Shown here in pieces: positions 17,467 to 25,234 of a DNA stretch of 64,000 bases. The stretch's first letter is position 1, and each line of letters opens with the position of its first letter. This DNA comes from Salinimicrobium sp035607535. Its GTDB lineage: Bacteria > Bacteroidota > Bacteroidia > Flavobacteriales > Flavobacteriaceae. The stretch is taken from assembly GCF_035607535.1 (NCBI RefSeq), contig NZ_JAYDZX010000006.1, positions 151,777 through 215,776 on the forward strand. Reading direction: 5' to 3'. The notes below the pieces were generated by a model, which searched no databases, was not told where the DNA came from, and was given only the letters and a program-made list of their open reading frames with translations. Made by a program: the position numbers and the translations under genes.

Positions 17467-17874
17467 ATGCTCGAGAATGTAAAAAAGAAGATCAACAAGG
17501 ATTACCTGCAAACAGAAATTTCCAATGTAGATGATGGTGACCTCGATATGGTCATGAAGAACAAGGAAGCAATAGATAAAAAATTGCGGGGCTCGGGTAT
17601 GAAGAAATACGCTGAGCTCGGTAAGTTAATGTTTGGGATGCTACAGGATTACCGAAAAGGCGAATATACTTCTCCACCCTGGTTTACCATTGCGGCAATA
17701 GGTTTGACTTTGCTTTATGTATTTAATCCAATGGATATGCTACCCGATTTCCTTCCGGGAGTAGGTTATGTAGATGATTTTGCTCTGTTTACAGTAGCTA
17801 TTAGGTTTATTGAATCCGATCTACATGCGTATCTGGACTGGAAAATAGATGAGGCTAAAAAATTAAATTCCTGA
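17467..17874 (+). CDS. DUF1232 (YkvA-like) membrane protein
   Basis: A 135-residue protein. The C-terminal half contains one hydrophobic segment (WFTIAAIGLTLLYVF) followed by the DUF1232 signature NPMDMLPDFLPGVGYVDD. The N-terminal 60 residues are charged and helical. The domain is widespread; function is unknown. It lies 18 bp after the AI-2E-family gene and its stop is one base from the convergent folD stop. Confidence 0.9.
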   Translation: MLENVKKKINKDYLQTEISNVDDGDLDMVMKNKEAIDKKLRGSGMKKYAELGKLMFGMLQDYRKGEYTSPPWFTIAAIGLTLLYVFNPMDMLPDFLPGVGYVDDFALFTVAIRFIESDLHAYLDWKIDEAKKLNS

Positions 17875-17875
17875 T

Positions 17876-18775
17876 TTAATTTTTTAGTTCTTTTTCTCTG
17901 GTGCGATGAGTTTCCCGTGCCAATAAAGTGTTCTTAAGGAGCATGGCTATGGTCATGGGACCAACCCCACCTGGCACCGGAGTAATATAACTCGCTTTCT
18001 TGGAAACATTTTCAAAGTCTACGTCTCCGGTAATCCTGTAACCTTTTGGTTTGGAATCGTCGGGAACTCTTGTGATCCCCACGTCGATTACCACAGCGTC
18101 ATCCTTGACCATTTCGGCTTTCAGGAAGTTTGGGATTCCTACCGCAATGATAATAATATCAGCCTGGGAAGTTATCTGAGTAATATTTTTGGTAAACTCA
18201 TGCGTTAGGGTGACAGTAGAATTCCCGGGGAAGCCTTGTCTTCCCATCAAAATACTCATAGGTCTCCCCACGATATAGCTGCGCCCTATGACACAGGTAT
18301 GTTTACCTTTTGTCGGGATATCGTAACGCTCCAGCATTTCAAGAATTCCGAATGGTGTCGCCGGAATAAAAGATGTCATGTCCAACGACATCTTTCCGAA
18401 ATTGGTAGGATGGAATCCATCAACATCTTTGTCGGGACTCACTGCTAGAAGTACTTTTTGAGTGTTGATCTGTGGAGGAAGAGGCAATTGCACAATGAAC
18501 CCGTCGATATCATCATTATTATTGAGCTCTTCGATCTTTGCCAACAGCTCTAATTCGCTGGTATTTGAAGACATGCGATATTCGGAAGATTCGAATCCCA
18601 CGCGCTTACAAGCCTGCACCTTACTATTCACATAAGTAAGGCTGGCACCGTCATTTCCAACAATTATTGCTGCAAGATGCGGGACCTTCTCCCCGCGTTC
18701 TTTCATTTTTTGAACTTCCAGGGCAATCTCTTCCTGAATTTCGTTGCTTAATTTTTTACCGTCGAGGAGCGTCAT
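17876..18775 (-). CDS. folD: Bifunctional methylenetetrahydrofolate dehydrogenase/cyclohydrolase
   Basis: A 299-residue enzyme that interconverts 5,10-methylene-, 5,10-methenyl- and 10-formyl-tetrahydrofolate. The catalytic lysine is in YVNSKVQACKRVG. DGFIVQLPLPPQ, CVIGRSYIVGRPMSILM and the C-terminal TPVPGGVGPMTIAMLLKNT are all diagnostic. The start codon lies only 6 bp from the heptamer array of the four-helix-bundle cassette. No promoter box is visible in the leader, so folD probably relies on read-through from ffh or on a promoter inside the cassette. Confidence 0.96.
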   Translation of the reverse strand: MTLLDGKKLSNEIQEEIALEVQKMKERGEKVPHLAAIIVGNDGASLTYVNSKVQACKRVGFESSEYRMSSNTSELELLAKIEELNNNDDIDGFIVQLPLPPQINTQKVLLAVSPDKDVDGFHPTNFGKMSLDMTSFIPATPFGILEMLERYDIPTKGKHTCVIGRSYIVGRPMSILMGRQGFPGNSTVTLTHEFTKNITQITSQADIIIIAVGIPNFLKAEMVKDDAVVIDVGITRVPDDSKPKGYRITGDVDFENVSKKASYITPVPGGVGPMTIAMLLKNTLLARETHRTREKELKN

Positions 18776-18781
18776 ATTCTT

Positions 18782-18812
18782 AGTATTCAGTATTCAGTAT
18801 TCAGTGATCAGT
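18782..18812 (+). repeat. Left heptamer array (AGTATTC x3, AGTGATC, AGT)
   Basis: Tandem 7-bp units directly upstream of folD. Three units are identical. The orientation is opposite to that of the right array. Confidence 0.9.
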
Positions 18813-18828
18813 TATATTACAATAGATT

Positions 18829-19203
18829 TTATTCTTCAGTCTTTACACCAAATTTACCAGGATTCAGGATCATATAATTGATCAGTTTCCCAACTTCCTC
18901 ACTTTCCTTCACTAGTTCCTTAAAGGTTTCTTCTGAGACATATTTGCACCTCCAGGCATATTCCAGCCACACTTGAGTTTCTGAATTTTCGGCATCTCCG
19001 TCTGTTAATTTACTGGAAAAATGTCGTGGATAAGCCCTTTTCCTATATGCTTCAGCAATAGCTGCGGAGACACTACGTGATGAACGTCTAATTTGATCTG
19101 TCAGCGAATAGGTTTCCTCCTTCGGAAACGTCTTAGAAATCTCAAAAATATCCATAGAGAGAGAAATTGACTTCTGATAAGCGAACAAATCTTGAAATTT
19201 CAT
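18829..19203 (-). CDS. Four-helix-bundle protein (23S rRNA IVS/S23-like)
   Basis: A 124-residue helical protein from the ATG at 19203, giving MKFQDLFAYQKSISLSMDIF. The frame reaches 19230 (GTG), but that part is repeat-array sequence. The pattern fits the family first seen in 23S rRNA intervening sequences: FPKEETYSLTDQIRRSSRSV, AIAEAYRKR, a helix with ENSETQVWLEYAW and a last helix EESEEVGKLINYMI. Its fold resembles the Avd accessory protein of diversity-generating retroelements. No reverse transcriptase or rRNA is nearby. Function is unknown. It is not a core gene at this position, since it divides ffh from folD and is enclosed by repeats. Confidence 0.85.
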   Translation of the reverse strand: MKFQDLFAYQKSISLSMDIFEISKTFPKEETYSLTDQIRRSSRSVSAAIAEAYRKRAYPRHFSSKLTDGDAENSETQVWLEYAWRCKYVSEETFKELVKESEEVGKLINYMILNPGKFGVKTEE

Positions 19204-19214
19204 AAACTGTTTTT

Positions 19215-19260
19215 TCTGCTCACTGTACACCGATCACTGACCACTGACCACTGAGCACTA
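19215..19260 (-). repeat. Right heptamer array (AGTGnnC units)
   Basis: Five to six tandem 7-bp units upstream of the four-helix-bundle ATG, degenerate toward the inner end. On the minus strand they follow directly from the ffh TAG stop. Confidence 0.85.
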
Positions 19261-20586
19261 CTTCATTCCCTTCATCATCTGCATCATCTTTCTTCCGCCG
19301 CCTCCCTGCATCATCTTCATCATTTTGCTCATTTGGTTGAACTGTTTCAGCAACTGGTTTACTTGTTGAACAGATGTACCGGAACCTTTACCTATTCTCT
19401 TCTTTCGCGATGCATTTATTATTGATGGCTTCGAACGCTCTGCCGGAGTCATGGAATGAATAATTGCTTCTATTGGTTTAAAAGCATCATCATCGATCTC
19501 AACATCCTTCAGCATCTTTCCGGCACCGGGAATCATTCCCATCAAATCTTTCATGGACCCCATCTTCTTGATCTGCTGAAGCTGATTCAGGAAGTCATCA
19601 AATCCAAATTCATTTTTGGCAATCTTCTTCTGGAGCTTTCGCGCTTCCTCCTCGTCATATTGCTCCTGTGCCCTTTCAACAAGAGACACAACATCTCCCA
19701 TTCCAAGGATACGATCGGCCATACGGGAAGGATAGAAAACATCGATAGCATCCATTTTCTCACCCGTACCAATAAATTTTATTGGTTTATTTACAACCGA
19801 TTTTATCGAAATGGCCGCACCACCACGGGTATCGCCATCGAGTTTGGTAAGAATAACCCCGTCAAAATTTAGTCGGTCGTTGAAAGCTTTAGCCGTATTC
19901 ACCGCATCCTGTCCTGTCATGGAATCCACGACAAACAAGGTTTCCTGCGGCTGAATTGCGCTGTGAATATTAGCGATCTCGGTCATCATCGCCTCATCAA
20001 CAGCTAGACGACCGGCGGTATCGATAATTACCACATTATGTCCATTAGCTTTTGCATGAGCAATAGCTGCCTTGGAGATCGAAACCGGATCCTGATTCCC
20101 TTCGTCACTGAAAACCTCAACGCCAACCTGATCTCCAACCACGTGAAGCTGATTTATCGCTGCAGGACGGTAAACATCACAGGCCACTAAAAGAGGCTTT
20201 TTGGACTTCTTGGTTTTAAGATAATTTGCAAGTTTTCCTGAAAAAGTAGTTTTACCACTACCCTGCAGCCCGGACATTAAGATCACAGAAGGATTCCCTG
20301 AGAGATTGATTCCTTCGGCATCCCCACCCATTAATTGGGTAAGCTCGTCTTTTACGAGCTTTACCATCATCTGTCCCGGCTTTAAAGCGGTAAGAACGTT
20401 CTGCCCCAGCGCCTTTTCTTTTACCGTAGTAGTAAATTCCTTGGCAATTTTGTAGTTAACATCGGCATCTACAAGAGCCCGCCTAACCTCCTTTAGGGTT
20501 TCGGCTACGTTAACTTCAGTGATTTGCCCATGTCCCTTTAAGACGTGTAAGGCATTATCTAATTTATCGCTTAAACTTTCGAACAT
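19258..20586 (-). CDS. ffh: Signal recognition particle protein Ffh
   Basis: The 442-residue SRP GTPase that binds signal sequences and 4.5S RNA and brings ribosomes to FtsY and SecYEG. An N domain (residues 1-95) is followed by a G domain with P-loop GLQGSGKTT (106-114), DVYRPAAINQL, DTAGRL and TKLDGDTRGGAA. The C-terminal M domain is methionine-rich (SKMMKMMQGGGGRKMMQMM). Its TAG stop is the first part of the repeat array of the downstream cassette. Length and motifs are intact. Confidence 0.97.
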   Translation of the reverse strand: MFESLSDKLDNALHVLKGHGQITEVNVAETLKEVRRALVDADVNYKIAKEFTTTVKEKALGQNVLTALKPGQMMVKLVKDELTQLMGGDAEGINLSGNPSVILMSGLQGSGKTTFSGKLANYLKTKKSKKPLLVACDVYRPAAINQLHVVGDQVGVEVFSDEGNQDPVSISKAAIAHAKANGHNVVIIDTAGRLAVDEAMMTEIANIHSAIQPQETLFVVDSMTGQDAVNTAKAFNDRLNFDGVILTKLDGDTRGGAAISIKSVVNKPIKFIGTGEKMDAIDVFYPSRMADRILGMGDVVSLVERAQEQYDEEEARKLQKKIAKNEFGFDDFLNQLQQIKKMGSMKDLMGMIPGAGKMLKDVEIDDDAFKPIEAIIHSMTPAERSKPSIINASRKKRIGKGSGTSVQQVNQLLKQFNQMSKMMKMMQGGGGRKMMQMMKGMK

Positions 20587-20632
20587 AATCTTCTCTCCAA
20601 TTTTATGAGCCGCCGGATTTCACCGACCGTTG

Positions 20633-20640
20633 CAAATTTA
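20633..20640 (-). promoter_or_regulatory. -7 promoter box of ffh
   Basis: TAAATTTG on the minus strand matches TAnnTTTG, about 47 nt upstream of the ffh ATG. No -33 TTG is seen at the usual spacing. Confidence 0.45.
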
Positions 20641-20734
20641 ATGATTTGAGGCTGAAGTGAAAACTTTTTCAACTTCACATCTGCTTCAAAATTTCTTTAT
20701 TTCTTCCGAATCTTCTTCTGAAAAGATCTTCCAT

Positions 20735-20768
20735 AAGAGGTCTCAAAAATGCCATTTTTGAAACCCCT
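20735..20768. repeat. Dispersed palindrome, extended perfect copy after argS
   Basis: TCAAAAATGCCATTTTTGA (20743-20761) has perfect 9-bp arms. Flanking AAGAGGT and ACCCCTT extend the pairing with one mismatch at each arm base. It lies 89 bp past the argS stop and may form its terminator hairpin, although the strongest pairing leaves almost no loop. Confidence 0.7.
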
Positions 20769-20849
20769 TATTTTTCAATTAATTTTCAAACTTTTCTGAC
20801 AGCAGTTTAAATCACTTCTAAACTCGTACTTCTAACTTCAAAATTCGAT

Positions 20850-22619
20850 TTACATTCTCTCGGGCACCTGAATTCCCAGGAGCGCAAAAGAAGATTTGAT
20901 AACATCTCCTACAGCTTTAGACAATTGAACCCTGAAGCGCTTCTCTTTCTCATCTTCGGTACCTAAAATAGTGACATTTTGATAGAAACTATTGAATTCC
21001 TTCACCAATTCATAAGTGTAATTGGCAATTAGAGCCGGACTAAAATTTTCAGCTGCCAATTGAACTGTTTCAGGATAAAGCTGCAGCTGCTTGATCAGCT
21101 GTTTTTCCTTTTCATTCAGTTCATAAGTAAAAATAGCCTCACCGTAATCAAATTCAGCCTTCCTAAGAATGGACTGTATCCTCGCATAGGTATACTGAAT
21201 AAAAGGCCCGGTATTTCCCTGGAAATCTACCGATTCTTCAGGATTGAAAAGGATACGTTTTCGCGGATCGACTTTCAGAATATAATATTTCAAAGCTCCG
21301 AGTCCGATAATTCTGTAGAGCTCTTCTTTTTCCTCATCCGAATACCCATCAAGTTTCCCGAGTTCTTCAGAAATTTTTTGAGCGGTAGCAGTCATTTCTT
21401 CAATAAGATCATCTGCATCGACCACCGTTCCTTCACGACTTTTCATCTTCCCGGTAGGAAGATCTACCATTCCGTAGCTAAGGTGGTAAAGATGATTGGC
21501 CCATTCATAACCAAGTTTTTTAAGGATCAAAAAGAGGACCTTGAAATGGTAATCCTGTTCATTTCCTACGGTATAGACCATCCCGTTGATATGGAAATCC
21601 TGCACTCGCTGTATAGCAGTACCAATATCCTGAGTCATGTAAACGGCAGTTCCATCACTACGAAGCACGATCTTTTCATCCAGGCCTTCCTCGGTAAGAT
21701 CTATCCAAACGCTGCCATCGTCCTTACGGTAAAAAACCCCTTTTTCAAGACCTTCCTTCACTACATCTTTACCGAGTAAATATGTATTGCTCTCGTAATA
21801 ATTCTTATCGAAATCGACTCCTAGTTTATCATAGGTTTCTTCAAAACCGTCATATACCCACTGGTTCATGGTCTTCCACAGCTCCACCACTTCCTGGTCC
21901 CCCGCTTCCCATTTGCGCAGCATGTCTTGAGCATCCTTTAAAATAGGAGCTTCGGCCTTTGCTTCTTCTTCAGATTTTCCCTGGGCTACGAGGTAAGAAA
22001 CTTCTTCCTTATAGGCTTTATCGAACTTTACATAGTAGTTTCCAACAAGCTTGTCCCCTTTTAAACCGGAGGTTTCAGGAGTTTCCCCATTTCCAAAACG
22101 CTGCCAGGCGAGCATGGATTTACAAATATGGATTCCGCGGTCATTGATGATCTGGGTCTTATAAACTTTTTTCCCTGAAGCCTTCAATATTTCAGAAACT
22201 GAGTACCCTAAAAGGTTATTTCTGATGTGCCCTAGATGCAACGGTTTATTAGTATTGGGAGAAGAATATTCTACCATTAAAGAATTCTCACCTTCGGGAG
22301 TTCTTCCAAAGTCGGGATTATCCTTGATTTTTCCGAAGAAATTGAGATAGTACTGGTCATCTAGGACAATATTCAAAAACCCCTGAACTACATTAAATTT
22401 CTTTATCTCCGGGTTATTCTCCACAAGATAATTTCCAATAGCCTCACCCAATTGTACCGGATTGGTCTTCACCTGCCTTAACATAGGAAAAGTAACGAGC
22501 GTAATATCACCCTCAAAATCTTTTCTCGTAGGCTGGAATTCTACCGATTCGACCTCCACCTGATATATATTCTTTACCGCTTCTTTTACCTGAACCGAAA
22601 GTGTATTCTGAATATTCAT
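20850..22619 (-). CDS. argS: Arginyl-tRNA synthetase
   Basis: A 589-residue class I synthetase that charges tRNA-Arg. The HIGH motif is HLGH in SSPNTNKPLHLGHIRNNLLG. The KMSKS equivalent is GKMKSREG. An N-terminal additional domain (about residues 1-100) and a C-terminal DALR anticodon-binding domain (from about 470: QYTYARIQSILRKA) are present. The length is normal. It is divergent from an unknown gene at 22708. Confidence 0.97.
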   Translation of the reverse strand: MNIQNTLSVQVKEAVKNIYQVEVESVEFQPTRKDFEGDITLVTFPMLRQVKTNPVQLGEAIGNYLVENNPEIKKFNVVQGFLNIVLDDQYYLNFFGKIKDNPDFGRTPEGENSLMVEYSSPNTNKPLHLGHIRNNLLGYSVSEILKASGKKVYKTQIINDRGIHICKSMLAWQRFGNGETPETSGLKGDKLVGNYYVKFDKAYKEEVSYLVAQGKSEEEAKAEAPILKDAQDMLRKWEAGDQEVVELWKTMNQWVYDGFEETYDKLGVDFDKNYYESNTYLLGKDVVKEGLEKGVFYRKDDGSVWIDLTEEGLDEKIVLRSDGTAVYMTQDIGTAIQRVQDFHINGMVYTVGNEQDYHFKVLFLILKKLGYEWANHLYHLSYGMVDLPTGKMKSREGTVVDADDLIEEMTATAQKISEELGKLDGYSDEEKEELYRIIGLGALKYYILKVDPRKRILFNPEESVDFQGNTGPFIQYTYARIQSILRKAEFDYGEAIFTYELNEKEKQLIKQLQLYPETVQLAAENFSPALIANYTYELVKEFNSFYQNVTILGTEDEKEKRFRVQLSKAVGDVIKSSFALLGIQVPERM

Positions 22620-22662
22620 TTTTTCTCAAATTATAAACCCCGCAGGCACCCACAGGAAGCTG

Positions 22663-22670
22663 CAAAGATA
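22663..22670 (-). promoter_or_regulatory. -7 promoter box of argS
   Basis: TATCTTTG on the minus strand matches TAnnTTTG, 44 nt upstream of the argS ATG. Confidence 0.45.
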
Positions 22671-22707
22671 ACAGAATTTTAAGCTTGGTTAAAGCGTTTA
22701 ACCGCAA

Positions 22708-23166
22708 ATGCTTACCTTTAGAAATAAAGAAATGCTACTGAATATTTCCCGCGACTTTAGCGATAAAAGAGAAGAAATTAATGAGCTGGTAGGCAAACCC
22801 TTTGATCTTTCCAAAAGACAGGAATTACAAAGTACAAGCATACATAACCTTCCCGTTACCGCAGCAAGTATCGAAATTTACAATCTGCTTGTGCTTAACG
22901 AAGGACAGAGCAACTGCAGTTTGGAAATGCGACCAAAGGGAATTCTTATTAGCTTTAGAGCGGCCGGAGAGACCTATTCGCTGGTTGTACCCTTTTTTAA
23001 GCTGAAGATCTATAAAGGCCGTGCAGAAGAGTATTCCTTTTACAAAGACCATTTTTTCATAAAGATCCATGCCGGAGCCAACCAGCCGGAGGTCCACGGT
23101 TTCATAAAAAAGTTACGCCATTTTAAAGCAGATCAAGCCCTACCGAGAATTGAAGACCAGGAATAA
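22708..23166 (+). CDS. Conserved protein of unknown function
   Basis: A soluble protein of 152 residues, or 144 from the ATG at 22732. It has no signal peptide or membrane segment. The middle is beta-rich (LEMRPKGILISFRAAGETYSL, VPFFKLKIYKG, YSFYKDHFFIKI) and ends in a short helix (VHGFIKKLRHFKA). The strand pattern recalls a PH-like barrel, but that is a guess. It is divergent from argS and convergent with the ctlX-like gene. I do not recognise a family. Confidence 0.65.
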   Translation: MLTFRNKEMLLNISRDFSDKREEINELVGKPFDLSKRQELQSTSIHNLPVTAASIEIYNLLVLNEGQSNCSLEMRPKGILISFRAAGETYSLVVPFFKLKIYKGRAEEYSFYKDHFFIKIHAGANQPEVHGFIKKLRHFKADQALPRIEDQE

Positions 23167-23169
23167 AGA

Positions 23170-23202
23170 AGGATGAAAAAAGCCCTTTTTGAAAGGGCTT
23201 TG
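23170..23202. terminator. Bidirectional terminator between convergent genes
   Basis: AAAGCCCTTTT/GAAAGGGCTTT forms a strong stem with flanking A and T runs on both sides. It serves the unknown plus-strand gene and the minus-strand ctlX-like gene. Confidence 0.85.
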
Positions 23203-23206
23203 TAAA

Positions 23207-24139
23207 TTACTTTTTAGGAAGGAAAACTTCGGCTAGCATACAGCGGGCACTACCACCACCACAAGTCTCGATTGTGGTAAGATCACTGCTGAGGATCTCA
23301 CAATGTTTTTCAATAGCCGCTATTTGAACCGGAAGCAGACTTTTTCTTGCAGCTTCACTCATCACCAAATATTTCTTCCCTTCGGCACCCTGAACCTGTA
23401 GCATATTTCCTGCGTAATGATGCAGCTGGGCTTCTGAAATTTCGATAATTTCCTTACCATCTGTTTTCAAATGCTTTACCACATTCTTTCGCTCCTTGGG
23501 ATCATCTATACTGTCTAAACAGATCACTGCAAAATTCTCTGCCAGACACATCATGACATTGGTATGGTAAATTGGCATTCTGCGTCCATCCACATCCTGA
23601 TATGCATTAAAAATTACCGGCGTAAGCTCAAAATCTTCACAAAATTCAATAAGCAACTCTTCATTAGCTCTTGGAGAAAGGGCACAATATGCCTTTTCAT
23701 GCACTCTGTCCAGAATTAAAACCCCGGTGGATTCGAGAAAAAGCTCCTCCTCCTCGGCACTCGTATAGTCTATTACATCTTTAATGAGATAGCCTTCAGA
23801 TTCTATTTTTTCAAAGACCTCTGCACGACGTTCCCGCCTGCGGTTCTCAGCAAATAAAGGATAGAGTGCAGCAGTGGCGTCTTCATGAAAGGTCACCCAA
23901 TTATTTGGGAAAATAGAATCGGGTGTGTCAAGTTTTTCATCATCATCCACGGTGATAACATTCACTCCTACACTTCTAAGCTTCTCTACAAAAGCATCAA
24001 ATTCCTCCTGAGCTTTTTTATTGATCTGCTCATTGTCCAGGTGTAATCCTTCCTGAAAATAATTGTTTACAGCCGTTTGCTCATTCATTCTAAAAGCAAC
24101 CGGACGTACCATTAAAACTGTATCTGTAATCTGTCTCAT
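23207..24139 (-). CDS. ctlX: CtlX-like citrulline/arginine hydrolase (amidinotransferase fold)
   Basis: A 310-residue guanidino-group-modifying enzyme resembling the citrulline utilisation hydrolase CtlX. It begins with TDTVLMVRPVAFRMNEQTAVN. DSIFPNNWVTF carries the acidic substrate-binding residue, IYHTNVMMC the catalytic histidine and GGGSARCMLAEVF the C-terminal nucleophile cysteine. The length is typical. It follows a second enzyme of the same fold after 7 bp, so the two are probably co-transcribed and act on related substrates. The exact substrate cannot be read from sequence. Confidence 0.85.
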   Translation of the reverse strand: MRQITDTVLMVRPVAFRMNEQTAVNNYFQEGLHLDNEQINKKAQEEFDAFVEKLRSVGVNVITVDDDEKLDTPDSIFPNNWVTFHEDATAALYPLFAENRRRERRAEVFEKIESEGYLIKDVIDYTSAEEEELFLESTGVLILDRVHEKAYCALSPRANEELLIEFCEDFELTPVIFNAYQDVDGRRMPIYHTNVMMCLAENFAVICLDSIDDPKERKNVVKHLKTDGKEIIEISEAQLHHYAGNMLQVQGAEGKKYLVMSEAARKSLLPVQIAAIEKHCEILSSDLTTIETCGGGSARCMLAEVFLPKK

Positions 24140-24146
24140 TAAATTT

Positions 24147-25058
24147 TTAATCTCTTATTAAAGGTAAAGTTGAACATCTCAACAATCCTTCTTGTTTGGC
24201 AATTTCGGCGTATGGCACCTCTTCCACTATCATGCCATTCTCTCGAAGCCAGGTGTTGAGTCGGGTGAAATTTCTTTCAGAAATTACTACATCTTCAGAA
24301 ATAGAGAATACATTCGAATTCATATCATACATCTCCTGACGGGTAATTTCAAAGATGTTCTCTTTCCCAAACAGGTCAACCAGCCATTGATATTCCTCCT
24401 GATCAAGAAATCCGTCCCTGTATATAATAGCCTTACCTCTACCTACCGGTTGAAAACAACAATCCAGATGCAGGGCGTTGTCACGAGCTTCGGTGTTAGA
24501 TTTTCGCAAGTTGAAGGATTTCACTTTTTTGTGAGGAAACATTTCCCGGAGGTGCTCAACTCCTTTCAAGTTAGTTCTGGCGGTAATGAACTGAGGATAA
24601 TCCTCCCCGTAATAAGCACCCACAAAAAGATAGTCGTCATACAACATCACATCTCCTCCTTCTACGTGAGCATCCTCGGGTAGAGAATACACCTTATCCT
24701 TATCTATCTTGTCAATTACATAAGAAATAGCTTCAATTTCTTCCTCCCTGTCGGGTAGAATATTGGCTTTAATGAATTTGTCATCAATTACAAAAGCTAT
24801 ATCACGGGTGAAGATCTGGTTCAGATCTTTTACCAATTTAGGCCTATAAACCTTTACATCGTATTTTTCGAGAACTTCCCTAACTGCTTCCATTTCTTTT
24901 ACCACATCCTCTTCCACGGGATAAGTTCCAGCCTTGATATGTTCTGCCGATTTTGGATCATAGGCATTCTCATATTCAGGTGTAGGCCCGGGACTTTCAG
25001 CTGTTCCCAGCACCACTGCTCTCAAGCGTGAAGTTTCGTTCTTAATATTCAGTTTCAT
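24147..25058 (-). CDS. Dimethylarginine dimethylaminohydrolase/arginine deiminase-like protein
   Basis: A 303-residue amidinotransferase-fold hydrolase. The ATG at 25058 is preferred over the frame limit at 25097, because a -7 box at 25076-25083 would fall inside the longer version. NQIFTRDIAFVIDD and HVEGGDVMLYDD carry acidic substrate contacts, NALHLDCCFQP the catalytic histidine and EGLLRCSTLPL the nucleophile cysteine near the end. Such proteins may act on arginine, methylarginine or agmatine-like substrates. It is the first gene of a two-gene unit with the ctlX-like gene. Confidence 0.85.
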   Translation of the reverse strand: MKLNIKNETSRLRAVVLGTAESPGPTPEYENAYDPKSAEHIKAGTYPVEEDVVKEMEAVREVLEKYDVKVYRPKLVKDLNQIFTRDIAFVIDDKFIKANILPDREEEIEAISYVIDKIDKDKVYSLPEDAHVEGGDVMLYDDYLFVGAYYGEDYPQFITARTNLKGVEHLREMFPHKKVKSFNLRKSNTEARDNALHLDCCFQPVGRGKAIIYRDGFLDQEEYQWLVDLFGKENIFEITRQEMYDMNSNVFSISEDVVISERNFTRLNTWLRENGMIVEEVPYAEIAKQEGLLRCSTLPLIRD

Positions 25059-25075
25059 ATACGCTAAATTTGCTG

Positions 25076-25083
25076 CAAATATA
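25076..25083 (-). promoter_or_regulatory. -7 promoter box of the DDAH-like/ctlX unit
   Basis: TATATTTG on the minus strand matches TAnnTTTG. It gives a short leader before the ATG at 25058 and decides between alternative starts. Confidence 0.45.
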
Positions 25084-25182
25084 GTAAAAGGAATCATGCC
25101 TATTAGGAGGTGGAAAGGCTTTGTTGAAGAGTTCTTTGCTACTAATTTTCACCATTTTTGCCTCCAAACCATCAATAACTAA

Positions 25183-25215
25183 AAAAGCTCCACAAAAAAT
25201 TTGTGAAGCTTCTTA
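25183..25215 (-). terminator. Intrinsic terminator of gltA
   Basis: AAGCTcCACAAA/TTTGTGAAGCTT is a 12-bp stem with one mismatch. On the minus strand it is followed by TTTTTAG. It lies about 20 nt past the gltA stop. Confidence 0.85.
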
Positions 25216-25234
25216 CTCTTGAAAATTTATTTTC

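Larger units (their letters stand above)
18782..19260. mobile_element. Putative mobile cassette: four-helix-bundle gene between inverted heptamer arrays
   Basis: The left end is AGTATTC three times, then AGTGATC and AGT (18782-18812). The right end, read on the minus strand from 19260, is a run of 7-mers AGTGCTC, AGTGGTC, AGTGGTC, AGTGATC, GGTGTAC, AGTGAGC. Both arrays point inward, so the element has terminal inverted repeats built from tandem 7-bp units (AGTnnnC). It fills the whole ffh-folD gap: the right array begins in the ffh stop codon and the left ends 6 bp before the folD start. No transposase is encoded, so any movement would have to use another mechanism. Confidence 0.6.

Noticed and set aside
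18829..19230. Diversity-generating retroelement or rRNA intervening sequence
   Set aside because: The four-helix-bundle protein resembles Avd and IVS proteins, but no reverse transcriptase, template/variable repeat pair or rRNA gene is present.
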